Shown piece by piece: positions 21,730 to 32,199 of a stretch of 64,000 bases of DNA. The stretch is from Casuarina equisetifolia (Eukaryota; Streptophyta; Magnoliopsida; Fagales; Casuarinaceae). Position numbers and translations under genes: made by a program. Within the stretch, counting starts at the first letter, position 1; every line of letters begins with the position of its first letter. The DNA is taken from assembly GCA_028551475.1 (NCBI GenBank), contig CM052361.1:23201491-23265490 (forward strand), read 5' to 3'. The notes beneath the pieces were generated by a model. That model had not been told where the DNA came from. It was given only the letters and a program-made list of their open reading frames with translations, and did no database searches.

Positions 21730-22319
21730 ACAAAATTCAAAAGTTTCCGTTATAATTTGGAGTAGTAATTGGTTCCAAAATATATGATCATTTACATCTT
21801 TCATCTGTTACATTGCTTTTGTAGAACACTTTTTTAGTATTTTTGGATCGTCGGTTCTGTTTGAAAAACTTGCTTAGTGAAACACAAATTTTTTACCGAC
21901 GAGAGCTTAACAATAATTCCAAATAATGAGCTTCAGTCCATCTTGTCATTGTCCAATTTGGATCTCTTTTAATACCTCTTTCAATGTTCCATTTACAAGT
22001 ACTCTTCTTTCCAATGTGGGACTTTATTGTCCAATACTCCCCTTCCAAGATGGAAAGACTAGCTCATTTGTGGAATTAGGTTAGAACATAGAAGTAAGAC
22101 TATCTCTAATACCACATGAAAATCTTAAGTTCACCTCTCTTCAAAAGGCTTTAATGAAGAGAAGGGTTGTCTAAACTTATAAGACACATCACAAGTATCT
22201 TCCTCTCCAATGTAAACTTTGTTGTACAATATTTACCAATAACAGGTAGTTTCTTGCTGGTCGGGACTTAGAGCCACAACCTAAACGGTGGTTTCATGAG
22301 ACCTTCCCCTTCTTGACGC
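21730..22319. other. Intergenic, no gene seen
   Basis: AT-rich sequence with the word 'ccaatgtgggacttt', which I have seen in dispersed plant repeats, but no protein family and no clear element borders. Confidence 0.4.
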
Positions 22320-24400
22320 TCCCTTGAGTATATGTTAATATATATATGAATGACTTTTGTAACAGAGTCGCTCCCCCCAACTTTACGGTAGTCAAGTGGA
22401 TGGGATTTTTTTAGGAAGTTTAGCATAAGGGGGGAGAGCATCAGATGACGAGCTTGATGTTTATGTTGCACCAAACTTTTCTTAAAAAATAATTGTTTCC
22501 TATATTAACTTTTCTCTCGTTAGATACCCGATGTTAAGCATGGAAAGAAATTTTGTTGTTTATTAGAGACAAACCTCGGGTTAATGACACATTCAATTGG
22601 GGCCACTGAAGTTACAATTTTTACCCCCTCATTTTAACAAAAGAATTGAATTGAATTGTGCTACTTAGGTTGACTTTAGGGCAGGTATGTTTCTATCATT
22701 TCCAGAAGATGTTGGCGACTTCGGTGAACTTTTGCTTAAAAATATGATGAACATTTACTAGGTCAAATATAGTGTCTTTGATTTGAATGTTTTGCCTCAA
22801 ACAAATTAATAAGTGATTTTTTATTGTTACAAAAATATCCACAATTAGATCATGTAGATAACGTTCTTCATCAAACTAAACAAAAGAATAAGTTAACATG
22901 GCGATTCATAACATAGGGAATACACACAGAGGTATTCGTTGTTGCAATGACTTGTGATTCATGGTCATTTATAGCAAACGGTTATATTTCAAAAATACCT
23001 CTAAATATTCTTCATGTACTCCATTTATTATGTATTAATGACACAAGTACTACATGCAAATAAAAGTTCAAATTTGGGGCAGATAAATTACAAAGTAAAG
23101 ACATGTTCTTAGCTCTGATATCATATTAAAATATAAAGAGTCACCTTAAAATCTTAAGATATTAGGTAGGAAAACTTTATTACTTATAAGGCCAAAGATT
23201 TATCCTCCTAGCACCCACCTTTAACATTATGATTTACATATGTAAGGGTACATTAATTCCACGTGTTACTAAAAGGTCTCAGACTCACGAGCAATCAACA
23301 TTTTGTGATACTACATCTATACAAATAAGACGAACACATTTTTTATGGCTCAAGTTCTCATCTTTGCCAAGGGCAGCTTATCTGAAGAACCTATGCAAAA
23401 TTAACTTAGGTTTCGTTGAATAAGCCATGAAGTTAACAGAGACCATTGGTAAAGAAGTTTTACGTAAATGTATATATGAATGACTTCTGTATCGAAGTCC
23501 TCTCATGGACCTGAACGGCAATCTAGTGGGTTGGATTTGTTGAGGAAATTTCGCGGAAGGGAGGCGAGAATCAGATGAAGAGCTTGATGTTTATGTTGCA
23601 CCTAACATTTATTAAAAAATAATTGCCTCTTGAGAATTAACTTTTCACTCCTTAGATACCCGAGGTCAAGCGTAGAAAAAACTAACTTATATTGTTTATA
23701 AGAGGCAAAACCCGGGTTAAGAACGAGTCAATGGGGCCACAGAAGTTTGAATTTTTTTTCTCTCCCTCTCTCATTTTAACTAAAGAATTGAATTGTGCAA
23801 CTCAGGTTTGGGATTTGGTGCATGTAAACCCTAAACATTTCTAGAAGATGTTGGCCGACATAGAAATATTTTGACCATTGACCAAGTGAAGTCTAGTGTC
23901 TTTTATTTGAGCATTTTGCCTCAAATCAGATAATAAGTGATTTTGTTATTGTTGTTATAGAAATATCCACAATTTAGATCGTGTAGATAAAGTTTTTAAT
24001 CAAACTAAATAAAATAATAAGTTAACATTGTCATTTCATAACACATGTATATATTTTGAAAAAATCTTTAAATATTCTTCATGTATTCCATCTATTATGA
24101 TTCACGTATGTATAGGTATATTAATTCCTGTATGTATTACTAAAATTTTCTCACACTCATGACCAAGCAACATTATGTAATTCCTATATTTCTTGTTAGA
24201 GTTCTCAAATTTCGTGGAAGGGAGGCGAGCATCAGATGACGAGCTTGATGTTTATGTTCCACCAAACATATCTTAAAAAATTGTTGCTTCTCATGCTAAC
24301 CTTTCTCTCGTTAGATACCCAAGGTCAAACTTTGAAGCAAATTGCATTGTTTACTAAAGAACACTTGCATAGAATATGTTCGGAGATAATGCATGCTTTT
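22320..24400. repeat. Three diverged copies of an unidentified intergenic repeat
   Basis: A block beginning 'tatatgaatgactt(t/c)tgta' occurs at about 22343 and 23474. It runs through 'catcagatga(c/a)gagcttgatg', 'tttatgttgcac', 'cgttagatacccga' and 'ctcgggttaa', and later through 'gtgtagataa' and 'aaatattcttcatgta'. A third, shorter copy starts at about 24209 (tttcgtggaagggaggcgag) and ends near 24360. Spacing is about 1.13 kb and then 0.74 kb. No coding potential or LTR borders are recognised. Confidence 0.7.
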
Positions 24401-24749
24401 ACCACGAACAGATTTAAATGTATGCCCAAAAACCCTCGGGTCACTGTTTTTGGGTCATTATGAATATTTAAATATTATACAACTCTTTTAAACGAGTGAT
24501 TGAGTACTTTCAATCTTCGTAATTTGTTTACTCTCATAGTTTGCATAAAGTAACAACCGTGCACTTTTTTATATACATTTGCATTTAGCGCTAAGTTAAA
24601 ATAAAATGATTTATTTAATTACTCCAAGCAATATATATATAAAATTAGAATTATTAGTAAATTTAAAAATTGACATAAATTGTTAAAAAAAATTAAAGAA
24701 CAAAGTAATACCAATGATAAACTTCCTCATTAATTTTCCCCTATATCCA

Positions 24750-25290
24750 AAATGTTGGGATTTGATGGGGGAAATGACTAGAGTCACTATTGTGATACTT
24801 TCCCAGGAAAAGTTTTATCGACTTTATGTTTGGCTTTGGAGGAACTGTGTTCATTGCTTAAGACGTAAAGATCAAACACTAGCGCCTTGAAACCAAAACC
24901 TTTGTTTTCATGAGTTACCACAAAAATGGATCACAACTCCAATGGAAAACTCACAACTACCGGAAACGATGCCAAGTTTTGTTTGTTGTTGAGTGAGTTC
25001 GTCGTCAAGTCAGTTTCGGATGGATGTGGAGTTGGGTGTACACTTGCACGAATTCCGATTTTTGATTATTAATTATTAGATTAAAATTGATTTACATCAT
25101 GTATAAACTAATCATCTAACAATGTATATATAGTGTTAATTTTATGATGAGTATTCTCCATTATTAACTAGAAAATGTCAAGATTCTCAATTTCTGTAGT
25201 AGCTGAATTTCGAGAACCATCAGCCAGAACGATTAATACCTGCAGATGAGCGTGTTCTGTTTAATTTGTTTGTTTCATGTGTGTCCACGT
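24750..25290. repeat. RLP-2 upstream block, copy of 960-1330 and 1640-1750
   Basis: Carries the same upstream block as RLP-1. After 25198 it also carries the proximal promoter segment (gtagctgaatttc, then tttaatttgtttgtttca). The homology is interrupted at 25293 by the solo LTR and resumes after 25731 (gtcaagacttcc). Confidence 0.7.
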
Positions 25291-25293
25291 CAA

Positions 25294-25731
25294 TGTTGGA
25301 ACCAGAGAAGGGTGAAATTGAAGGAAATCTTTATTGCTGTATAAAATAAATGGATACAAGAAGGAACAAAAGCCTACTAAGCTATTGCTATAGCTTATCT
25401 ATTTCTAAGTTGTGGTGGGTTATTCAAAACTAGAATGAACCCTCCTATTTATAGATATCTTCACCGCCTAATTCTGCCGCGTACCGCCTGAAATACGGCT
25501 TCTCCAACTTTCCAGTTTCTTCCTCCTGAATTCGGCGCCTTCATTTTCTTCGTCATTAAGTATATATAATTTTCCGGAAGGTACCATTAGTCATCAACTG
25601 TCACCTCCAAACATGCCAGCTCATGGAGATTATTTCTTCTGTACGAAGTTTACTCATTCTTCAAATACGTGTCTTAGTCAAGCAGGAAGGTAGCCGCAAC
25701 TTTTGACTAAAGCAAGTTTTCTATTTCAACA
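25294..25731 (-). mobile_element. Solo LTR (438 bp) in the RLP-2 promoter
   Basis: Begins TGTTGGAACC and ends TTTCAACA, with TG..CA termini, and is flanked by a perfect 5-bp target duplication GTCAA (25289-25293 and 25732-25736). It is absent from the homologous RLP-1 promoter, where the flanking sequence is continuous around 1730. A reverse-oriented TATA-like word (ctatttatag, about 25437) suggests the LTR reads on the minus strand. It ends about 300 bp upstream of the RLP-2 start codon. Confidence 0.88.
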
Positions 25732-25831
25732 GTCAAGACTTCCCGGTCAAAATCGGATGGCACTTTTCTAAAGGGAAGACTGGGGGATTAGATGGTAGAA
25801 TAAGTGAGAGATCCCAAAATTTCTTACTTTC

Positions 25832-25853
25832 AAGGATATATGAATATATCCTT
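25832..25853. promoter_or_regulatory. Perfect inverted repeat at the RLP-2 core promoter
   Basis: AAGGATATAT, a 2-bp spacer (GA), then ATATATCCTT. It sits where RLP-1 has its TATATAAAT, just before the conserved 'ttccttaccg', and may serve as a degenerate TATA region. A regulatory role is only a guess. Confidence 0.4.
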
Positions 25854-26035
25854 CCTTACCGTGACCTATCAGTGAAAGGAATCGCTAACCATTGCATTCT
25901 CGTTCGACTTCTCGTGCTTCTCCCAACCCTGCATCTTGTTCTTCTTCTTTCCATTCCACACCTTCCGTTAACAGTTCTGCCCATGGTTTTTGTCCAAAAG
26001 CTTGTATTTGTGGGACTTATCTTCGTCCGCCCATC

Positions 26036-29000
26036 ATGAGAAGCTCACTATTTTCAGGGTTTTTCTTGATAGCCGTTTACTCACTTATTTTTAGCTTCTC
26101 TTTCTTTCTGGCATCTGGCCAATGTACTGGGAATCAACAGACCTTGTTACTGCAATTTAAGAACAACCTTACTTTTGATTCTAATTTCTCCACAAAGCTT
26201 GTTACGTGGAACCAAAGTGTTGATTGTTGTTCTTGGCAAGGCGTAACTTGTAGTGATCGACATGTTATTGGTCTTGATTTGAGCCATGAGCATATCTCAA
26301 CTAGACTTGACAATTCAAGTAGCCTCTTCCATCTTTCATCTCTCCAAAGTCTAAATTTGGCATATAATAGCTTTGACTCAAGTAATATTCCATCGGAGCT
26401 TGGCAAATTGACAAATTTGAGATATTTGAATCTATCAGCTTTGGCTTTGAGGGACAAATTCCTATTGTGATTTCACACTTGACAAGGTTGGTTGTTCTCG
26501 ACTTATCCTTGGTTTTCTTCTGAAATTCGGGAACACAAGTTTGAATATGCTCATTCAAAATCTTTCAGAACTTACTGAACTTTATCTTGATGGTATATTT
26601 ATATCAGACGATGATAATAAATGGGGTCAAGCCATATCATCTTCATTGCCAAATCTAAGAGTGTTAAGCTTGTCAAATTGTGGTCTTTTTGGCCCTATTG
26701 ATTCCTCTTTACAGAGTCTTCAATTTCTCTCAGTTATTCATCTTGATAATAATAATTTTTCTAGTGCAATTCCAAAAATTTTTGCAAATTTCAAAAACTT
26801 GACATCCTTGGATTTGACTTTCTGTTGGTTGAATGATATATTTCCAGAAAAGATATTTCAAGTTTCAACACTTCGAGAGCTTTACTTGTCACACAATAGC
26901 CTACTTCGTGGTTCTTTACCAGAGTCTATTGGCAACCTCAAATTGTTATCAAAAATAGATCTTTCTAGTTGCAACTTTACTGGATCAATTCCAAAGTCCA
27001 TGGGAAAACTCACAAAATTGGTGTACTTGGACATGTCAATGAACCACTTGAGTGGATCAATTCCAGTATTTAGCATGGTTAAGAATTTGACTTATATAAA
27101 CCTTTGGGACAATAATCTATCTGGAAATATTACTTCAACTGAATGGGAGAAACTTTTGAATCTTGAAGTTCTTGACCTAGATTCAAATTTTTTAGATGGA
27201 AATGTTCCAATTTCTTTATTTTCTCTCCCATCGTTATGGGAGTTAAGACTCTCTACAAACCAGTTTTTTGGTCAACTTAATGAGTTTTTCAATATCTTTT
27301 CTTCTTTGTTAACAGAGCTTGATTTGGGTAGCAACAACTTAGAAGGGCCAATACCCAAATCCATCTTTGAACTCCAACATCTTCAATCAATCTCTCTTTC
27401 TTCAAATAGTTTTTCTGGTTCTTTACAACTTGGGACCACTCAATTAAGAAATCTTTTAGATCTTGACCTTTCACACAATCACTTGATGAAAGTAGAATAT
27501 CATGGTCCTAATACTTCATTATCACCTTTTCCTCAAATTGAATTGTTATCGTTAGCTTCTAACAATATGAAAATGATTCCAAATGTCTTAAGAAACTTAT
27601 CCAGTTTATCTTATCTAGACATTTCAAATAACCAAATTGAAGGAGAGATGCCCAATTGGATTTGTAATCTTACTAAGCTTACACATTTAAATCTATCTTA
27701 TAACTCTTTGGTGACTCTAAAAGAACCTTTTCTTAGCCCTACCTTGGAATTCCTAGACCTTCACTCCAATCAGCTACAAGGGCCACTTCCAACTAACATT
27801 GTATGTCCTACAAGCCATCCATCCATTTTTATACCCTATGGTCATCATATGTTGATTTTTCTCTCAAACAATATGATCTCTGGGAGTATTCCTAAATCAA
27901 TATGCAATTCAACTAGTTTTGAAGCTCTAGATTTTTCTAATAATCTCTTCAATGGTATGATTCCACAATGCTTGCTTAAATGGAGCTTTCTCAAAGTATT
28001 GAATCTTAGGAGTAACAATCTCATTGGCACAATATCTAATGTGTTTCCATGCAATTGTGGGTTACGTGCTTTAATTCTTGGTGGAAACCAATTAGAAGGA
28101 GAGTTACCAAAATCTCTATCCAATTGCAAAGAGTTGAAGGCCTTGGACATTGGGAACAACAACATTAAAGGAACCTTCCCTTTTTTTTTAAAAGATGCAT
28201 CACAACTAAGGTTTCTTATTTTACGATCTAACAACTTTTATGGGCCTATTCCTCATTTACGTCATAATAGTAGTTGGCCGATGCTTCAAATTCTAGATGT
28301 GGCTCTAAACAATTTCAATGGTAGGTTTCCAACGATTAACTTTTCTCATTGGAAAGCCATGATTAGTGAAGATGCAAACCCTTATGCCCAATATTTTGAC
28401 AAAGCTATGTATGTTCAAATTTCAATTACAATTACCAACAAAGGGTCAACTATGAAGTTAGTGAAGATCTTGACTATATATGTTGGCCTTGACTTTTCTT
28501 GCAACAATTTTGATGGTCCTATACCAAAAGAACTTGGAGAGCTTAAAATGTTATATGCTTTTAACTTGTCACATAATGCTTTTTGGGGACCAATTCCACC
28601 ATCCTTGGGGAAATTGACTAATCTTGAGTCATTGGATTTGTCAAGTAATAATCTTACTGGCAAGATTCTTGTGCAACTTGCTAATGGTCTTATTTTTCTC
28701 TCAGTGCTTAACCTTTCATTCAACCAATTGGAAGGACAAATTCCAAAAGGTAAGCAATTTGCTACCTTTGAAAATACCTCCTTTGAAGGAAATAAAGCAC
28801 TCTGTGGCTTTCCTTTGAGTTTAGAATGCATGGATGAGGAGCCACGATTGTTATCTCCAACTATTGAAGAAACTCATTTAAATTCTAAGACCACCATTAA
28901 TTGGAATTACATCAGCATTGAATTAGGATTTGTTTTTGGCTTGGGGATTGTAGTTTTGCCCCTTATGTTTTGGAAGAAATGGAGAGTAATGTACTACCAA

Positions 29001-29060
29001 CATGTTGATAATATTCTTTTTGGAATTTTTCCTCAATTGTATCTAAGAGGAAATTACTGA
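26036..29060 (+). pseudogene. RLP-2: LRR receptor-like protein, nearly intact, two frameshifts
   Basis: Receptor-like protein of the Cf/RLP12 kind, a cell-surface LRR receptor without a kinase. Family members sense pathogen patterns or effectors and signal through SOBIR1/BAK1. The start at 26036 gives a signal peptide (about residues 1-28, ending ASG). An LRRNT_2 cap with CCSWQGVTC follows, then about 25-30 LRRs, an island near 28370-28490 (ITITNKGS), LRRs, the cap CGFPLSLEC, a TM helix with GFVFG (a GxxxG type motif linked to SOBIR1 binding), and the tail KKWRVMYY. Reading from 26036 stops at 26468. Compared with RLP-1, one base is missing near 26445 and one near 26515, after which 839 codons are open. 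It could be a recent pseudogene, a truncated allele or an assembly error. Corrected length would be about 1008 residues. Confidence 0.85.
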
Positions 29061-29112
29061 CGAAACGGAGCATACAACAATTAAAGAGCAAGGTGTTAAT
29101 TACTATTACAAG

Positions 29113-29626
29113 GTAAATTCCTTTAGGTTTGCCACCATTTATTCTTTTTTTTTTTCAAGATAAAAACAAAACAAAAGTAAGAAAATAACCGTTAATTCCA
29201 TAGCATCTTATTCTAGGAATATTATTTTATAATTTATGTTTGTAGTTAGTTGCCTTGACTATGAGGTGGTTGACGACACTAACGTGTTTATACTATTTTG
29301 AGCACAAATTTTTCAATCATGTCAATTGCTAATTGGAACATTGATATGTGAACATGTGCTTAATAATTCAAAGTGCTGGTATCATGTTGTAGATTAAGTT
29401 GCTTACCAACTTACCTCTTCATAGATATTTTCCGCATTGAATTCTAAGTTATCGTCTAATGTAGTGCAATTATGATCTTGTACAATACCTCAATCTATTA
29501 TGATTTTTAGGATGAACTAGAGAATGTTTTTTGGGGGATATCTTGTGATTTTCCGCTTAAAGCCCAATTCTTCTTTTACTTCTAACAAGGTTGATGAGTT
29601 ACTTCTTTTGTTATTGTTTTGATCAG
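29113..29626 (+). other. Probable 3' UTR intron of RLP-2
   Basis: Donor 'aag|gtaaattcct' lies 52 bp after the stop codon and acceptor 'ttttgatcag' ends at 29626. The layout matches the RLP-1 pair at 7413 and 8008. Exonic sequence after the acceptor is also shared between the paralogues (gaggagagtaggtg). Confidence 0.6.
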
Positions 29627-29639
29627 GATTTTGAAAGTC

Positions 29640-30839
29640 TAGAAGGTATTGAATGAAGATAAGGTGACAAGATCTTGCAAGTTGTTTACGAGGAGAGTAG
29701 GTGGTGTCACAAGAGGGCTTTATACTATATCCCGCAATTGATGATATGAAGACCTCTAGTACACATGTAAGTGAGGTTAAGTTTTAGTTATCTTTTTATT
29801 TTTATATTTATCTTTTTTGTAACGTTTTTTTTTTATTTTTTCCTTCAAAAGAAATATGTGTTGGTGTTTTTCTCACCTTTTGTCTTTATGGGTGTATTTT
29901 ATTAGCTACTGTTGCTTTGAGATATAGTTAAAATAAAAGGTACTAATTAAGTTATAACTGAACTAGATGGAGCTATCCAAAGTTCAAATAAATGAATTTT
30001 TTTTTGAAAAAAAAAAAGAAAAGGAAATATTAACGGCATGAGTTCAAATTTTGTCATAATCATGATTCTAAAAGGTCAAAGGGATTGGACATTAAAATCA
30101 ATGAGACAAATTCTTCAGAAATAATTTACTAAGAATAAAACCATCTTTTGAGAGTAGACAAATTTATTTGTTGATCATATGTCATTTTATAAATATGCTA
30201 AATTTTATAAGTGAGGCTTGAGTATCGTCCAATCAAGAACTTCAAAACTCAAATACCTACTTGTGAATCCTAGCCCTCACAACCACAAAGAAGTGAAAAG
30301 TAATATTTTATTATAGTAATAATAATAATAATAAATGAACGGTCCAATTTATAGCCAAACAAAGTATGATATCTAAGTAAAGAACAATCAAAAACAAATT
30401 ATCAGCCTCATAAACCAGCCAAATGATTCATTTTGAAAAACGCCTATCAAAATGACCAAATCTTTCTACTAACTACCTACTTTAGCAAAATATTTAATCA
30501 TATATTTGTTACCAATGAATGTCATCTTTTCTTCTTTGACAAAATAATGGGAATTCTTTCTAAATGAGTGAGACACACTGACCAAGTTAACATAGGCTAG
30601 TACCTTGATCATAGGTATAATACATACCCTTGCAAACCATTTGGGCTAACAGCTTTGTGCACGATAAATATTGACTTGATATTATATTGAAAACTTATTT
30701 CTTCACTAAAATTAGCTTATAAAAAACATATTTTATTATGAATAAGATTTAATCAATAAAGCTTTCTTTCAAATCCGGAATCTCCTGATAAAAGCTTTAA
30801 CAACTGATCCCAGCCCCAACCAAGCCAATTTTTTTGAGT
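29640..30839. other. Intergenic, AT-rich, no gene seen
   Basis: Contains the end of the RLP-2 transcript region up to about 29830, homopolymer runs, and a short (AAT)n microsatellite at about 30317-30334. No protein or RNA gene is recognised. Confidence 0.5.
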
Positions 30840-31280
30840 CAAACATGGAAAGAAATGGGTTCTTCTATGAGACTTGACTCGGATACTACCACGTGGGCCT
30901 ATTTGGGCCATTCAATTTTGATTTCTTTTAACTAAATGAATTGTATATACTTTTGCATAAAGTGACTTGGACCCTTAACTTTGCAGAGTCTGGCCTGTTT
31001 GATCAGCAACAAATAATTTGTTTTTCACGGGCGTACTTTGAGGACTCTACAGCCGTACTCTTGTAAAACTTACGCAATTTACTCAAAATTATGTATGGTT
31101 TGATCTCGATATCATGTAAAATATTTTAAATTTTGGGCTTCCCCTCGCTTTTATGGCATTTTCTCTTCAATTGGATAGCATGAGTTTTGGATTTTCATTG
31201 ATCTTAAATCTTACATAATCTTTTAGTTATTGTGAAGAAGGGTATTTCGAACATTTTATAACAAGGTAGTTCTAGGTTAC
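30840..31280. repeat. RLP unit flank block, copy 2 (also flank module copy C)
   Basis: Matches 83-490: ccttaac, cctgtttgat, the 'ctttgaggactc' word and the tail with 'aaggtagttcta'. From 31090 to 31220 it also resembles the flank modules at 9290-9430 and 17150-17300 (gggcttcccctcg, gattttcattgatcttaaatc). It lies upstream of the RLP-3 relic, as copy 1 lies upstream of RLP-1. Confidence 0.5.
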
Positions 31281-31637
31281 CCATTCGATAAATAATTAAA
31301 ATTGGTTTAGCTAAAGATTTCAAGTCCCAAATTTTGAATGGTCTCATTATTAACTGCAAGCGCCATTGAGTGTCATGATATATGGTCATCTACAACATCT
31401 TCAGTTCTTTCTATTTCAAAATTCATTCTTAAAAAAATATAATTTTTATAAATTTTAGCTGTGTTTAAAATACTTTATCAGGAAAAATATTTTTTAATTG
31501 ATAATTTTATAATCCAAAAGATGGTTCTACATAGTGATTATCAACATATGAACGGTGTGGTCTTTAAATAATTATGCAATGTTAAATTTTGTAAGAAATA
31601 CTTATTGAAAGAAATATCAATCCCCTATCTTTAGAGG

Positions 31638-31835
31638 AAATAAAAAACTATGTAGCCTTTCTTTGAAATACAGTGCCCACATGAAGAGTCAATTGTCGTA
31701 TCTTGAATAAATCAACCATATTCTAGAATTATAGTTGCGTGACACTATACAACATAAGTTTTGATTGGGACTTATTTTATGTTTTGAGATTATGAATGGA
31801 CCCCTTATATTTTGGATGAAGTAACAAACATGTTG
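31638..31835 (+). pseudogene. RLP-3: C-terminal relic of an RLP gene
   Basis: Nucleotides resemble the last part of RLP-1 and RLP-2. 'gaggaaataaaaaactatgt' and 'gcctttctttgaaata' correspond to the EGNKxLCGFPLSL cap. 'attgggacttattttatg' corresponds to the start of the TM segment, and 'ccccttatattttggatgaag' to PLMFWKKW. The frame is destroyed and the LRR part is gone. This is a third RLP copy reduced to about 200 bp. Confidence 0.68.
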
Positions 31836-31886
31836 ATCATGTTGTTTCAAGGAAATTTACTTAACAGCGTACATTAAATAGAATTT

Positions 31887-32190
31887 TCATTGATCATAAG
31901 ATCCAGAAGTTTGAAATCGCTTAGAAGATTCACTTGAGATATCGTTTTCTTCGCCATCGACTCTAGAACGGCAGCCTTGTAGTGGACGACTGTTCTCGGA
32001 AGGCCCAAGGTGCATAGGCAGGCTACAATAACGCGCTTTCTTCCTGGAGACGGCTTTGACCCAGTCGCTGTTGGCAGAGCATGAACCGGCGGGTTTGCTT
32101 TCGAAAGCGAGCGCGGACGCCATCAATTAGGCCGAGGACCACTTCTCCTTCTTGGCAGCTTCTGGGAGACCGGTCACATCGGTTGGGTTG
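31887..32190 (-). other. Unidentified coding-like fragment
   Basis: A GC-richer island within AT-rich DNA. The minus strand reads from about 32190 (NPTDVTGLPEAAKKEKWSS), hits a TAA near 32128, and continues as ASALAFESKPAGSC, DWVKAVSRKKARYCS and EENDISSESSKRF to a stop at 31887. Composition and codon texture look like real plant protein with a short basic stretch. I do not recognise a family. It may be an exon captured by a transposon or part of a lost gene; no promoter or neighbouring exons are seen. Confidence 0.4.
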
Positions 32191-32199
32191 GTATTAGCT

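Noticed and set aside
22320-24400. CRISPR-like or satellite array
   Set aside because: There are only three long, diverged copies at unequal spacing. This is a eukaryotic genome and the pattern fits duplicated intergenic DNA.
26460-26545. An intron to rescue the RLP-2 reading frame
   Set aside because: RLP coding regions of this class are normally intronless, the stretch aligns base by base with RLP-1 coding sequence, and no good GT..AG pair is visible.
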